DNA from: CAWAMR01 sp963783095
GTDB taxonomy: Bacteria > Planctomycetota > Planctomycetia > Gemmatales > Gemmataceae
Direction: 5' to 3'
DNA: 64,000 nucleotides
Assembly (NCBI GenBank): GCA_963783095.1
Contig: CAWAMR010000007.1
Span: forward strand, 280,414 to 344,413
The notes below the pieces were generated by a model. It did not search any database. It saw only the letters and a program-made list of their open reading frames with translations, and was not told the DNA's origin. Shown piece after piece: positions 10,360-17,843 of this stretch. The translations under genes were made by a program, and so were the position numbers. Position 1 is the stretch's first letter. Each line of letters opens with the position of its first letter.

Positions 10360-12127
10360 ATGTATAGACTCTCGCGCCTGTTACTCATCGTAAGCGCGCT
10401 GGCGGGGCTGTTATGCCTGATAGCGATCGCGTATCAGGTTCCGCAAGGTGCCTTGCTCGCGGGTATTGTGTGCCTGTGCGTTGCCGCCGGTCAGCGCGGC
10501 TACGCGACCCTGTCAGGCTACGGCACGCGGCGCTGGGCGGATGAGGAAGATCTCCGCCGGGCCGGGATGCTGGATGCGAAAGAAGGGATCATGCTCGGGC
10601 GTCTCGGCTCCCGGCAGCGGCGGTCGCTGATGAAAGCGATGAGGGCATTATTCAACCCGCGACTCGATTCAAAACTCGCGTGCTGGCAATTCTTCCGGGC
10701 GCTGCCGATACGCCAACGGTCTGCCAAGGAGATGGTGCGGTTGGTGCGGTCCGTCCATACCGCCGTTTTCGCCCCCACAGGTGTGGGCAAGGGCGCATCG
10801 TTCGTGATCCCGTTCCTGCTGACATCGCCGGATTCAGCGGTGGTGATCGACTTCAAGGGTGAGTTGACACGGGCAACCGCCGAGCATCGCCGGGAAAAAT
10901 TTGGCCACCGCGTCGTCATCCTCGATCCGTTTTGCTGCGTCACGCAGCATCCCGATTCCTTCAACCCGATCGACTGGATCGATAAGGCATCACCGCAATC
11001 CATCGATGAATGCCGCGATCTCGCGGATGCCATCGTGATCCGTACCGGGCAGGAAAAAGACCCGCACTGGAACGACGCGGCGACGATCTGGATCGCCTCG
11101 ATGGCGGCAGCAGTGGTGATGTTCGGCGAAGCCGGGGACAGGTCGTTGCAGACGACGCGGCGGCTGCTGACCGATCCGCAGCAAATGGAGGGCGTCGTCA
11201 AGCTGCTGTGCGAGTCGGATGCGTGGGGAGGATTGCTTGCCCGGCTCGGGCATCAACTGTCGCATTTCAAGGACAAGGAACTTGCCTCGGTGCTCACTAC
11301 GGTGAATCGCGGTACCTGCGGTTTCTCGATACTCCGCCGGTGGCGCAAAGCACGAAGACCAGCAGTTTCGATCCGGCGGAACTGCGGCAAGGGAGGATGA
11401 CGGTCTACCTGGTGCTTCCCCCTGACCACATGCGGGCGCAATCGGGGCTGCTTCGGCTGTGGGTGGACAGCATGATGCGGGCCGTAGTGCGGGGCGGACT
11501 TCAGGAGCAAAACAAAGTTCACTTCATCCTCGATGAAGCGGCGAGCCTGGGTCACATGGAGTCCATTGACGATGCGGTGGACAAGTTCCGTGGGTACGGA
11601 ATCAGGCTGTTATTCCTCTACCAGTCCCTCGGACAGCTCAAGAAATGCTTTCCTGAAGGACAGGATCAAACCTTGCTGAGCAACTGCACGCAAGTGTACT
11701 TCGGCATCAATGACTACCAGACCGCCGAATATGTGAGCAATCGCCTCGGGGAAAAAACCATTGTCGTCGCCAGCGGCGGAACGAGCACGGGCACGACACG
11801 CCAGACATCGGATGAAGGCGGCAAAGGGAGTTCCAGTGTTTCCAAGACGGAAAACGATAACTGGAGCCAGACAGGTCGCAAGTTGCTGAAGCCCGAAGAA
11901 ATCCTCGCGCTGCATGAGCGCACGGCGATCACCTTCGCGCAGGGCATGAGGCCGATCTGGACCAATCTGGTGAGGTATTACGAAGAGTCGCTCCTGGACG
12001 CGCCGCCGTCCTTGTGGGGAAAGTTCAAGGCGGCGGCGGGGCGCTGGTGGCTTCGCTGCTGGTTCTGGCGGCGGCGAGCCTGATGGTGTTCGTCGTGGAT
12101 ATGGCCACGAGGAAAGCGTGGCATTGA
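10360..12127 (+). CDS. VirD4/TraG-type conjugation coupling protein, frameshifted
   Basis: Hexameric ATPase that would deliver a DNA-relaxase substrate to a type IV secretion channel. Two N-terminal membrane helices (LLLIVSALAGLLCLIAIAYQ and the following hydrophobic stretch) precede Walker A FAPTGVGKGASFVIP (about residues 138-152). Walker B is VHFILDEAASLGH. A frameshift near 11315 (TTVNR to YLRFLDTPPVAQS) is needed. A second shift near 12035 replaces an unlikely RWWLRCWFWRRRA tail by a hydrophobic C-terminus (ALVASLLVLAAASLMVFVVD) ending at 12127. The C-terminal helix is unusual for the family. No relaxase or VirB gene is in the window. Confidence 0.8.
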
Positions 12128-12141
12128 AAGGAGAGTGCAGC

Positions 12142-12400
12142 ATGTCGGTGGTAAGGGATTTTTTCGAGGGCGTGGCGCTGTGCGCTGCCCGGTCTCGATA
12201 ACATGGTGCCGGAGATGACGGCGGAGTTGTCCAGGTTGGGCACGCAAGGGAGCATGGAACTCAGTTCCGCCTTGTTCAACGGCAGCGCTTTCGTGCCTTA
12301 CGGACCTGGCCAGTATACGCCAAGTCCTGAGCAAGAATCTGTCCTGCAAGGTCCGCAAAGTCCGGAGATCGAAGCACCGGACCTCGGAAGGGAGATGTAA
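12142..12400 (+). CDS. Hypothetical protein downstream of coupling protein, frameshifted
   Basis: Reads MSVVRDFFEGVALC, then a one-base shift near 12190 (GCTGCCCGG) gives LPGLDNMVPEMTAELSRLG and a Pro/Glu-rich tail ending at 12400; about 85 aa. ATG at 12142 has GGAGAG 9 bp upstream. Family unknown. It lies 14 bp after the coupling-protein stop and 2 bp before the next small gene, so it is probably part of the same transcript. Confidence 0.5.
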
Positions 12401-12402
12401 TC

Positions 12403-12474
12403 ATGCCGAAGCGGAATCGTGATCCACCTTACCCGGACGCCAAACCAATCCAAAACCGTCTATGGAGACAGTGA
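12403..12474 (+). CDS. 23-codon micro-gene, basic peptide
   Basis: Encodes a Pro/Arg-rich hydrophilic peptide (MPKRNRDPPYPDAKPIQ, then NRLWRQ). GGAAGGGAG lies just upstream, inside the end of the preceding gene. The stop TGA overlaps the ATG of the next gene (TGATG at 12472-12476), the classic coupling arrangement. It is too short for homology-based recognition; the case rests on ribosome-binding site and overlap. Confidence 0.4.
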   Translation: MPKRNRDPPYPDAKPIQNRLWRQ

Positions 12475-12617
12475 TGAATGACTTAACGATGATCGGCTTT
12501 CTGATCGCAGTCGCCTATGGGATGTATGGACTCACTAAAGTCCTTCAGTCTGCCGGGGAGAACCCCGAAAAGACCTCGACAGTGCTATCTTACGTGGAAA
12601 AAATCTGGAAAAAGTGA
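12474..12617 (+). CDS. 47-aa single-span membrane peptide
   Basis: Begins MNDLTMIGFLIAVAYGMYGL: one hydrophobic helix, then a polar tail ending VEKIWKK. The start overlaps the stop of the previous micro-gene. The next small gene has the same plan (hydrophobic start, Lys-Lys end), suggesting a related pair. No function can be assigned. Confidence 0.5.
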   Translation: MNDLTMIGFLIAVAYGMYGLTKVLQSAGENPEKTSTVLSYVEKIWKK

Positions 12618-12663
12618 GGGATGTTCCCTCACGATTCAGTGATGACAAACCTCTGGAGAACTC

Positions 12664-12804
12664 GTGGATTTCATAGTTGACTCGATCGGAGTGGGCCTTG
12701 TGGCGATCGGTATCGCTGTACTGATGCTGATAAGATTCGCTTGGAACAACCCTGGTCCCGCTGGATCTGTTGGAAAATCTCTGTTCGGCTTCTTCAAGAA
12801 ATAA
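12664..12804 (+). CDS. 46-aa single-span membrane peptide, GTG start
   Basis: Begins (GTG) VDFIVDSIGVGLVAIGIAVL with a strong membrane helix, then FAWNNPGPAGSVGKSL and FGFFKK. CTGGAG lies about 6 bp before the GTG. Same architecture as the 47-aa peptide 46 bp upstream. Family not recognised; the ribosome-binding site and regular spacing support it as a real gene. Confidence 0.5.
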   Translation: MDFIVDSIGVGLVAIGIAVLMLIRFAWNNPGPAGSVGKSLFGFFKK

Positions 12805-12860
12805 CCAAACTGTGTCGCAAACCTTCGCCCATTCTCTTGTCTTTGAAAGGAACGAACTTC

Positions 12861-12956
12861 ATGGAAATCCTCATCGCCATTGGCGTGGAAATTCTGTCGG
12901 AAATCTTCACTGAGGCGGCAGCCGATGTGGTCGAAGCCGTCATCGTAACCTCGTAA
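12861..12956 (+). CDS. 31-aa acidic amphipathic micropeptide (array member 1)
   Basis: Sequence begins MEILIAIGVEILSEIFTEAA and ends VVEAVIVTS: alternating hydrophobic and acidic residues with repeated (V/S)E(I/A) steps, predicted as one amphipathic helix. GAAAGGAAC precedes the ATG by about 8 bp. The 5' leader carries ACCTTCGCCC (12821-12830), also found before members 2 and 3. First of four short acidic genes in tandem; see findings. Confidence 0.55.
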   Translation: MEILIAIGVEILSEIFTEAAADVVEAVIVTS

Positions 12957-13015
12957 ACTTCACGAGTTCAGGAAAGCACCTTCGCCCGATTCATTAACAC
13001 TCGAAGGGATAAGAC

Positions 13016-13090
13016 ATGGATCTTTTCATCTGGATCGTTAGCGAGGCTATCGGCGAGATTATCAAATCCGTGGTTCACTCTAGCGACTAA
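13016..13090 (+). CDS. 24-aa acidic amphipathic micropeptide (array member 2)
   Basis: Begins MDLFIWIVSEAIGEIIKSVV and ends HSSD. It shares the SEAIGEI-type acidic/hydrophobic core with member 1. The leader contains CACCTTCGCCCGATTC and TTAACACTCGAAGGGA, closely matching the leader of member 3. A Shine-Dalgarno (AAGGGA) lies 7 bp before the ATG. Confidence 0.55.
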   Translation: MDLFIWIVSEAIGEIIKSVVHSSD

Positions 13091-13165
13091 GAAATGATCG
13101 CCTGCTCGTAGATATTCTCGTGAAACCACCTTCGCCCGAATCTTAACCACGAAAGGAACATAAAC

Positions 13166-13240
13166 ATGCTTGAGTCCATGCTCATGACCGCCATCGAGTT
13201 GGTGGTCGATGAAATTGTCGATCAATGGCTCTACGGATAA
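13166..13240 (+). CDS. 24-aa acidic amphipathic micropeptide (array member 3)
   Basis: Begins MLESMLMTAIELVVDEIVDQ and ends WLYG: same length as member 2 and the same hydrophobic-acidic plan (IELVVDEIV). The leader has CACCTTCGCCCGAATC, TTAACCACGAAAGGA and a good ribosome-binding site. A hairpin (13247-13271) follows its stop. Confidence 0.55.
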   Translation: MLESMLMTAIELVVDEIVDQWLYG

Positions 13241-13246
13241 TCCCCG

Positions 13247-13271
13247 ATGCCGGGATTCCGTTTTCCGGCAT
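13247..13271 (+). promoter_or_regulatory. Intergenic hairpin before micropeptide 4
   Basis: ATGCCGG ... CCGGCAT, 7-bp stem with an 11-nt loop. No T-tract follows, so it is more likely an RNA processing, stability or attenuation element than a terminator. Confidence 0.45.
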
Positions 13272-13298
13272 TTCAACACTCGTTCCAAGGAGACTTTC

Positions 13299-13364
13299 AT
13301 GTGCGTTTTGATTTTTTGGCCAGTCTATCTGATCGAAGAAGTGGTCGTCGGCAGTTTCGAGTAA
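13299..13364 (+). CDS. 21-aa acidic/hydrophobic micropeptide (array member 4)
   Basis: Sequence MCVLIFWPVYLIEEVVVG then SFE. AAGGAG lies 6 bp upstream of the ATG, the best ribosome-binding site of the set. The leader retains TTTCAACACTCG, similar to member 2, but the TTCGCCCG box is replaced by a hairpin. More hydrophobic than members 1-3. Confidence 0.5.
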   Translation: MCVLIFWPVYLIEEVVVGSFE

Positions 13365-13397
13365 GTGTGCGGTGTTGAAACTGAAAACATCCGCAAG

Positions 13398-13418
13398 GGC
13401 CGGGATCGTTTCCCGGCC
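13398..13418 (+). promoter_or_regulatory. Intergenic hairpin before small membrane protein
   Basis: GGCCGGGA-TCGTT-TCCCGGCC, perfect 8-bp stem with a 5-nt loop, 34 bp before the next ATG. Similar CCGG-rich hairpins lie at 13247 and 13797. Confidence 0.5.
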
Positions 13419-13451
13419 TCCTTCGTCTTCGGCTTTTCAATGGAGCATTTC

Positions 13452-13776
13452 ATGGAGTTGTTTTTTGTTTTTCACGATCGCTGGAGCAGTCTTAGCCGCC
13501 ATTGTCTTGAACAGCCTGTGGATCAGGATCAAATGGACCTTGGGCTTCAGGCCAAAACTCTTCGATGCTGAGCAGGCGGAACTTACGGCTACGGAATGTG
13601 CGACGATGTACGTCGATGAGTATGAGAGAATGAACGGTGAACTGAGTAACTCCCGCCGAGCAGAGTTCCACAAGACGATGATCGATTTCAATCGTTTGGT
13701 CATTGAAAGATACATCCGCAATTACCTGCTTCCGAGATGTGGTCCTTGCAAAGTACCGGAGGCAACATCGTGCTGA
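13452..13776 (+). CDS. Small N-terminally anchored membrane protein, homopolymer frameshift
   Basis: ATGGAGTTG then a T6 run: with one T fewer it reads MELFLFFTIAGAVLAAIVLN (one membrane helix) and continues in a cytoplasmic part with KLFDAEQAELTATECATMYV and RRAEFHKTMIDFNRL. GGAG lies 8 bp upstream of the ATG. About 107 aa. As written the T6 run breaks the frame, a good case for a homopolymer miscall. Not recognised; last of the small-protein genes, and probably the membrane component of the set. Confidence 0.5.
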
Positions 13777-13796
13777 CATCGCAGGCTGCGACGATA

Positions 13797-13820
13797 ATGG
13801 CCGGGGTCTTCCCCGGCCAT
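13797..13820 (+). promoter_or_regulatory. Strong intergenic hairpin before excisionase-like gene
   Basis: ATGGCCGGGG-TCTT-CCCCGGCCAT, perfect 10-bp stem and tetraloop, 26 bp before the ATG at 13847. It lacks a T-tract on the plus strand. It could end the upstream transcript or insulate the downstream gene. Confidence 0.55.
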
Positions 13821-13846
13821 GTTTACGTCTGGGAATGGGGACAGGT

Positions 13847-14116
13847 ATGACACTCGAAGAACGATTGGACAAGATCGAATCCATGCTGACCGTCCTGGTC
13901 GAACGGCAGACGGTCAAGGACTATTACGAAGTCGAGGAATTCGCAAAGACGGTTCACAAATCGTGTTTCACCTGCCGGGAATGGTGCCGCCTCGGTCGCA
14001 TCCGGGCGGAGAAGAAATTGTCTGGACGTGGGGCCTATGCAAGGTGGGTAGTACCCCACGCCGAATTGTTGCGATACCAACGGGAAGGACTGCTTCCTCT
14101 TCACAGACCCGCGTAA
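13847..14116 (+). CDS. Excisionase-like helix-turn-helix protein
   Basis: 89-aa protein: an N-terminal coiled helix (MTLEERLDKIESMLTVLVER) and a winged-HTH of MerR/excisionase type (YEVEEFAKTVHKSCFTCREW, GRIRAEKK, WVVPHAELLRYQREG). Proteins of this type bind DNA near attachment sites and steer integrase toward excision, or act as small regulators. It lies 765 bp from the 3' end of the integrase gene, fitting the Xis role. Start 13847 is chosen over an in-frame upstream ATG at 13835 because of GGGGACAGG spacing. Confidence 0.6.
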   Translation: MTLEERLDKIESMLTVLVERQTVKDYYEVEEFAKTVHKSCFTCREWCRLGRIRAEKKLSGRGAYARWVVPHAELLRYQREGLLPLHRPA

Positions 14117-14151
14117 TCGCTTGTCCTGTTACACCGAGGTAGGGATGTTTG

Positions 14152-14793
14152 TCATGACGTATGGCGTATCGCCAAGATGATGTCTTCATCGTCAGGGATC
14201 GGGCCGCCCTCGCACATCTGAATCAGGCCATTCATCCGATTCCTTAACTTCTCCCAGGGTGTACCGGTCCATTTTGCCTTGCCGAGCATATCGAAGTAAC
14301 GAGAGAAACTTTCCTTCAACGCCCGCAAAAAACCAGCTGCGTCGATTGTCTTGGCTTTAAAGTTCACAGGCGTACCTCCCTGCTTGCGTGGGCCAACAAT
14401 CCTCCAACCGCTGTAGGTTTCAGCGTTATGATCCAGGCCGGAACGAATGGCGTCGTATAGCTCCTTGGACCTGTTGGCGGGAACTCCAAATTCAGGGTGA
14501 TCCTCGAAGAACTCCTTATAGGGCTTGTCCCGCTTTTCCGTCATGTCCTTCCACCCGCTTCGAAACGCCTGCAATGCTTCAACCAAGTTCGAGCAAATGG
14601 ACATAGTGAAAAAGCCATTGGGCTTCGCAATCTGGCTGAGCTGAGAGAAGTACCGTTCTTCAAATCTCTCGCGCAGGAACTTGATAATGCCTTCCCGGTC
14701 TTTGAAAGCTTCCATGTTCCGATAACCGGCCACCGTTGTTGTCGCCGAAAGCCGGTATTTATCAACTCGACGTGGACGATCGCCCATGATCAC
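14152..14793 (-). CDS. Hypothetical protein, 213 aa, element cargo
   Basis: Unrecognised soluble protein with many charged and aromatic residues (EERYFSQLSQIAKPNGFFTM, WRIVGPRKQGG, PWEKLRNRMNGLIQMCEGG). No membrane segment or known catalytic motif is visible. The frame is intact. It sits on the minus strand between the excisionase-like gene and the integrase, the usual place for integrative-element cargo. Confidence 0.5.
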   Translation of the reverse strand: MIMGDRPRRVDKYRLSATTTVAGYRNMEAFKDREGIIKFLRERFEERYFSQLSQIAKPNGFFTMSICSNLVEALQAFRSGWKDMTEKRDKPYKEFFEDHPEFGVPANRSKELYDAIRSGLDHNAETYSGWRIVGPRKQGGTPVNFKAKTIDAAGFLRALKESFSRYFDMLGKAKWTGTPWEKLRNRMNGLIQMCEGGPIPDDEDIILAIRHTS

Positions 14794-14880
14794 TTCTCCG
14801 AGACTCTTTGTTGTTCACTCAATGTGCCGTCATTCGCTGCCGACATCAAGTGTTTCCGACGAAAAGACGTTCGTGCGGTT

Positions 14881-16194
14881 TCATCCGAATACCCCCTTGA
14901 TCGCTTCCTGCTGCGTCGATGGGTACAGGTGCCGGTATCGCTTCGACGTGGCCTCGTTCATGTGGCCTGCCCATTCCTGCACCAGCCGCTGATCGACGCC
15001 CTTGCTGGCACACGCCGAAATGAAACTGTGCCGCAGGCGTGTGAAGCCCACGCATCCTCTCCCACTTCGTTCCCGCCAGCACACGCTTGAAATGGTCATG
15101 CACCTCGTTGCGGGTCAGAGCCGACGTGTGCGGGCTGCTTCCGCTTCTTCACGGTCGCCATCCTGCCTTTCAGGGATGACGGGCGTTTCTTTTCGTTCTG
15201 GTGGCCGGTGGTCCGGCTTCGCTTCTTGCTGCGGGCGACGGTGCCGGCGTGGCAGAACAGGGCCGGGCCGCCGGGGTGAACCGCCAGCCATTCCCTCAGC
15301 ACTTCCTTGAGGAACGGCGTCAGCGGCACGCGGCGGGTGGTCCGCTGGCCTCGGCTCCGCTTCTTCTCTCGCACCAGCACGGTGTTCCCGGTGAAGTCCA
15401 CGTCCGCAACCAGCGCCCGCAGGATCTCCGACCGCCTGGCCCCGGTATGGGCGGCAAAGCAGAACAGCGGATAAATCCACGGGTGCGGGGCCTTCTCCTT
15501 GACGTGGGCGAGCAGTTCGGTCAGTTCGCTGGCTTGCAGGTAAAGCGCCTCCCAGAGCGTATCCGGGTCGCCGCCGGCGGCGATCTGCCGCTCGATCTCG
15601 GCCATCGTCATGAACGGCGGCTTCTCGTCGGCCTTGGGGTAGCGCAGGCCGCGGTTCGGGAACTTGCCCGAAGTCAGGCCCATCGGCTCGCCCCAGTTCC
15701 ACGCGGCCCGCAGCGTGGCGATTTCCTTGCGGATGGTCACCGGGCTGATCTTCGCCTTGGCCCGGTGGTTGACGTATTCCTGCATCTTGGCAAGCGACAG
15801 TTCGCCGAGCGGGAAGCCTTCGCCGAGGATGCGGACAGAAGTGGCCGAGGTGCAGCTTGCAGGTGTCGAGGCTGTTGGCCTCGATGGTGCCGTTGCCGTG
15901 CGTGGTGAGATAGCGGTCTTTCAGGTGGCCGAGGGTGACGGCCTGCCGCGGGGCGTCGGCCAGCGTCGGCCCGGTGTCCGGCGGCTTGCCGTCGTGCTCG
16001 ATGAAGGTGACGATGTCGGTGCCATCGGGCAGCACGATCAGCCGTTGCTTCAGCCGCATGAGCAGGTAATCGACCTGCCGGGCTTTGTTCTCGGCTTCGT
16101 CCTTCTCGACTTTACCAATGGTAAAGGTGTGCAGCTTGCCGTGGTGGCAGAACAGAATTCGGTAACTGCCGTTTCGCTCTTGCAGAGACGCCAT
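14881..16194 (-). CDS. Tyrosine recombinase/integrase, frameshifted
   Basis: Phage-type integrase of about 437 aa. Visible: SAM-like core-binding part (LGHLKDRYLTTHGNGT, then MQEYVNHRAKAKISPVTIRKE), catalytic Arg in HTGARRSEILRA, then across a shift near 15100 GLHTLRHSFISACASKGVDQ (HxxR box), EWAGHMNEATSKRYRHLYP (His and nucleophilic Tyr). Shifts near 15840 and 15050 are also needed. Start 16194 (MASLQERNGSYRILF) is 128 bp from tRNA-Leu, whose 3' end faces the integrase, the standard layout for site-specific insertion into a tRNA 3' end. Confidence 0.85.
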
Positions 16195-16270
16195 GATGCG
16201 GTCCTCCGCAGCATCACTCCAATGTCAGGCCAGCCACTTTACCAAAATTTTACCAAGAGGTCTGGTAAAG
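16110..16270. promoter_or_regulatory. TTTACCA-type palindromes at integrase start, possible arm or operator sites
   Basis: CTTTACCA-A-TGGTAAAG at 16110-16126 lies inside the first codons of the integrase, and CTTTACCA...TTTTACCA...TGGTAAAG at 16237-16270 lies in its promoter region. The same half-site thus occurs at least five times in 160 bp in both orientations, which fits binding sites for the integrase itself, its excisionase or a repressor. Confidence 0.45.
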
Positions 16271-16273
16271 CAA

Positions 16274-16316
16274 ACAGGGCAAGAGGTCACGGATTCGCCG
16301 TAACTCCTTGCCCTGT
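16274..16316 (-). terminator. Hairpin downstream of tRNA-Leu, probable terminator
   Basis: ACAGGGCAAG ... CTTGCCCTGT with further pairing inside (GGTCACGG/CCGTAAC). It begins 6 bp beyond the tRNA 3' end on the minus strand and is followed by TTTGCTTT. It could also lie at the attachment-site core. Confidence 0.5.
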
Positions 16317-16322
16317 ATTGAG

Positions 16323-16407
16323 TGCCGGAGACAGGACTTGAACCTGCACTCCCTTGACGGGAACCAGGCCCTCAACCTGGCGCGTCTGCCAATTCCGCCA
16401 CTCCGGC
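16323..16407 (-). tRNA. tRNA-Leu (anticodon GAG)
   Basis: Acceptor GCCGGAG pairs with CTCCGGC; D-arm GGCGGAATTGGCAGACGC; anticodon stem CCAGG/CCTGG with loop TTGAGGG (GAG); long variable arm GTTCCCGTCAAGGGAGT typical of a class II Leu tRNA; T-arm GCAGGTTCAAGTCCTG. 85 nt with discriminator A and no encoded CCA. It is the likely insertion target of the neighbouring integrase. Confidence 0.95.
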
Positions 16408-16480
16408 AATCGTCGGTAACTCGAATTATCGCAACGCGCCTTCACTTTTCAAGATGCCGGCCCATCGTTTCTGTATCCAT

Positions 16481-16711
16481 CTATTCTCTTTGGCACCAGG
16501 GAGCTCCACACGGCGGCCCTTGGCCGCACGCCGCAGGCAGTGACGACCCGGTTGAACCGGCCATCACCGGGCGAGCGGGCACACTCAATTGTTTTTCGAC
16601 CTGTTTACCCGCGCATTGCGGACATTCCAGGTCTGCCAGTTCCGTCTCGCTGCGAATCAGCGCCTCGAATGATTGACCACAATCCCGGCAGGCAAAATCG
16701 TAAAGAGGCAT
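16481..16711 (-). CDS. FmdB-type zinc-ribbon protein
   Basis: 76-aa protein beginning MPLYDFACRDCGQSFEALI, with CxxC pairs CRDC and CPQC characteristic of the FmdB/CxxC_CxxC_SSSS regulatory family. A Gly/Cys-rich tail (CGQGPPCGAPWC) follows. The function in this family is poorly known (putative transcriptional or translational accessory). It lies 9 bp from the rhomboid gene stop, same strand. Confidence 0.8.
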   Translation of the reverse strand: MPLYDFACRDCGQSFEALIRSETELADLECPQCAGKQVEKQLSVPARPVMAGSTGSSLPAACGQGPPCGAPWCQRE

Positions 16712-16720
16712 AAGTGATCC

Positions 16721-17728
16721 TCAACCCATTTGTCGGCGACGTTTCTGACAAACTTCACTGGCTCGACGAAGAATCGCCCATTCTTCTTCCGTCAAGCTTT
16801 CACGCCCGTATTTGTTCATCTTCTCGAGGACGGTATCCATCTGCGCTTCCAATTTCTCATCCATTTTCTCATCGTGAGAATCGGGCTCGACTTCTGCCGA
16901 GACCGGTGCAGGTGGGTTGCTGCGCCGAACGGGGGCATCCACTTGCGCCGGCCGATCCGGTTTGGGAATCTCGGCGAAAAGCTGTGCTCGCGGCGATGCA
17001 GACCGACGTCGGATCTGCCCGCGCTGAAAAGAAGGAATCCAGTTGCTGACTCGCAGCGAATAGCGATAGTACAAAAGCGCAAAACCGGCAGAAACCAGAT
17101 GCGCAAAGAAGATCGCAGGATGCACCCGCCCACCCGCAAATCCGACAACATCGAGTAGCGCGTAGAAGACCGCGAAGAGCCATACGGGCGTCGGAATGAA
17201 GAAAAACAGCAGCACAGTGCGATGCGGATAGTGCAAGGCATAAAGCAGCAACACCGCGGTAATCATTCCGGATGGTCCCAGATGCACAATGGGATGCTGA
17301 GTCAGCGCCGCACCGACGACCAGACCGATACTACCCAGATATGCCGCAATCAAACAGTAACCCAGAAATTCCTGCCAGCCATAAATGTCCTCGACATGGC
17401 GGCCGAACCAGTTGAGGAACAAAAGCGTCAAACCGATGGGCAGCAGCCGGCTCAGCAGGTTGTTGGCGTGACCAATATTGTGTACGAACGGGCCGGTAAA
17501 GATTCGCCAAACCTCGCCGGAAAAAATCTTGGACGTATCGAGTTGGAGAATCTTGGTAATAGAGCCGGCACCGGGTTGCGGATTGCCAAGTTCTTCGTTG
17601 GTTCCGATTTGGATGAAAAACACGATAACGAATACCGCCGATAGTCCCAGACAGGCGTGCATTCTCTCGCCGAGGATGCCGAGTCCGCGGTTAGATTCCC
17701 GATAATAGTCTCGATCTTGGATACCCAT
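16721..17728 (-). CDS. Rhomboid-family intramembrane serine protease
   Basis: 335 aa with six or more hydrophobic segments. The catalytic Ser lies in HLGPSGMITAVLLLY (GxSG) and the partner His in HPAIFFAHLVSAGFALLYY. HNIGHANN in an early loop corresponds to the HxxxHxxxN region. The C-terminal cytosolic part ends with SLTEEEWAILRRASEVCQKR, a small helical tail seen in planctomycete rhomboids. It would cleave membrane proteins; the substrate is unknown. Probably cotranscribed with the FmdB gene. Confidence 0.85.
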   Translation of the reverse strand: MGIQDRDYYRESNRGLGILGERMHACLGLSAVFVIVFFIQIGTNEELGNPQPGAGSITKILQLDTSKIFSGEVWRIFTGPFVHNIGHANNLLSRLLPIGLTLLFLNWFGRHVEDIYGWQEFLGYCLIAAYLGSIGLVVGAALTQHPIVHLGPSGMITAVLLLYALHYPHRTVLLFFFIPTPVWLFAVFYALLDVVGFAGGRVHPAIFFAHLVSAGFALLYYRYSLRVSNWIPSFQRGQIRRRSASPRAQLFAEIPKPDRPAQVDAPVRRSNPPAPVSAEVEPDSHDEKMDEKLEAQMDTVLEKMNKYGRESLTEEEWAILRRASEVCQKRRRQMG

Positions 17729-17843
17729 GCAGACCCCTCAGGGGGAACCCAAGCCAGCAATTCCCTTGTTGTTCTACCAGACCAGGCCGTGTCGGGGAAT
17801 TGGGAATATCAAGGAAAGCCAAAGAAGTTTCAAGTTCCGGCAA

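Larger units (their letters stand above)
12821..13158 (+). repeat. Recurring leader motif ACCTTCGCCCG before micropeptide genes
   Basis: The box ACCTTCGCCC(G) occurs at 12821-12830, 12978-12988 and 13128-13138, each about 30-40 bp before a micropeptide ATG. It is followed in copies 2 and 3 by (T)TTAAC-AC and CGAA(A/G)GGA. The repetition shows that gene plus leader was duplicated as a unit, or that the box binds a common regulator. Confidence 0.6.

Noticed and set aside
12800..13370. CRISPR-like leader/repeat pattern in the small-gene cluster
   Set aside because: Only three copies of an 11-bp box at unequal 150-157-bp spacing, each followed by an ORF with a ribosome-binding site; no spacer structure.
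14846..16194. Integrase as a pseudogene
   Set aside because: All catalytic residues are recoverable with three single-base shifts, in a window where similar shifts occur in unrelated genes; sequencing error is more likely.
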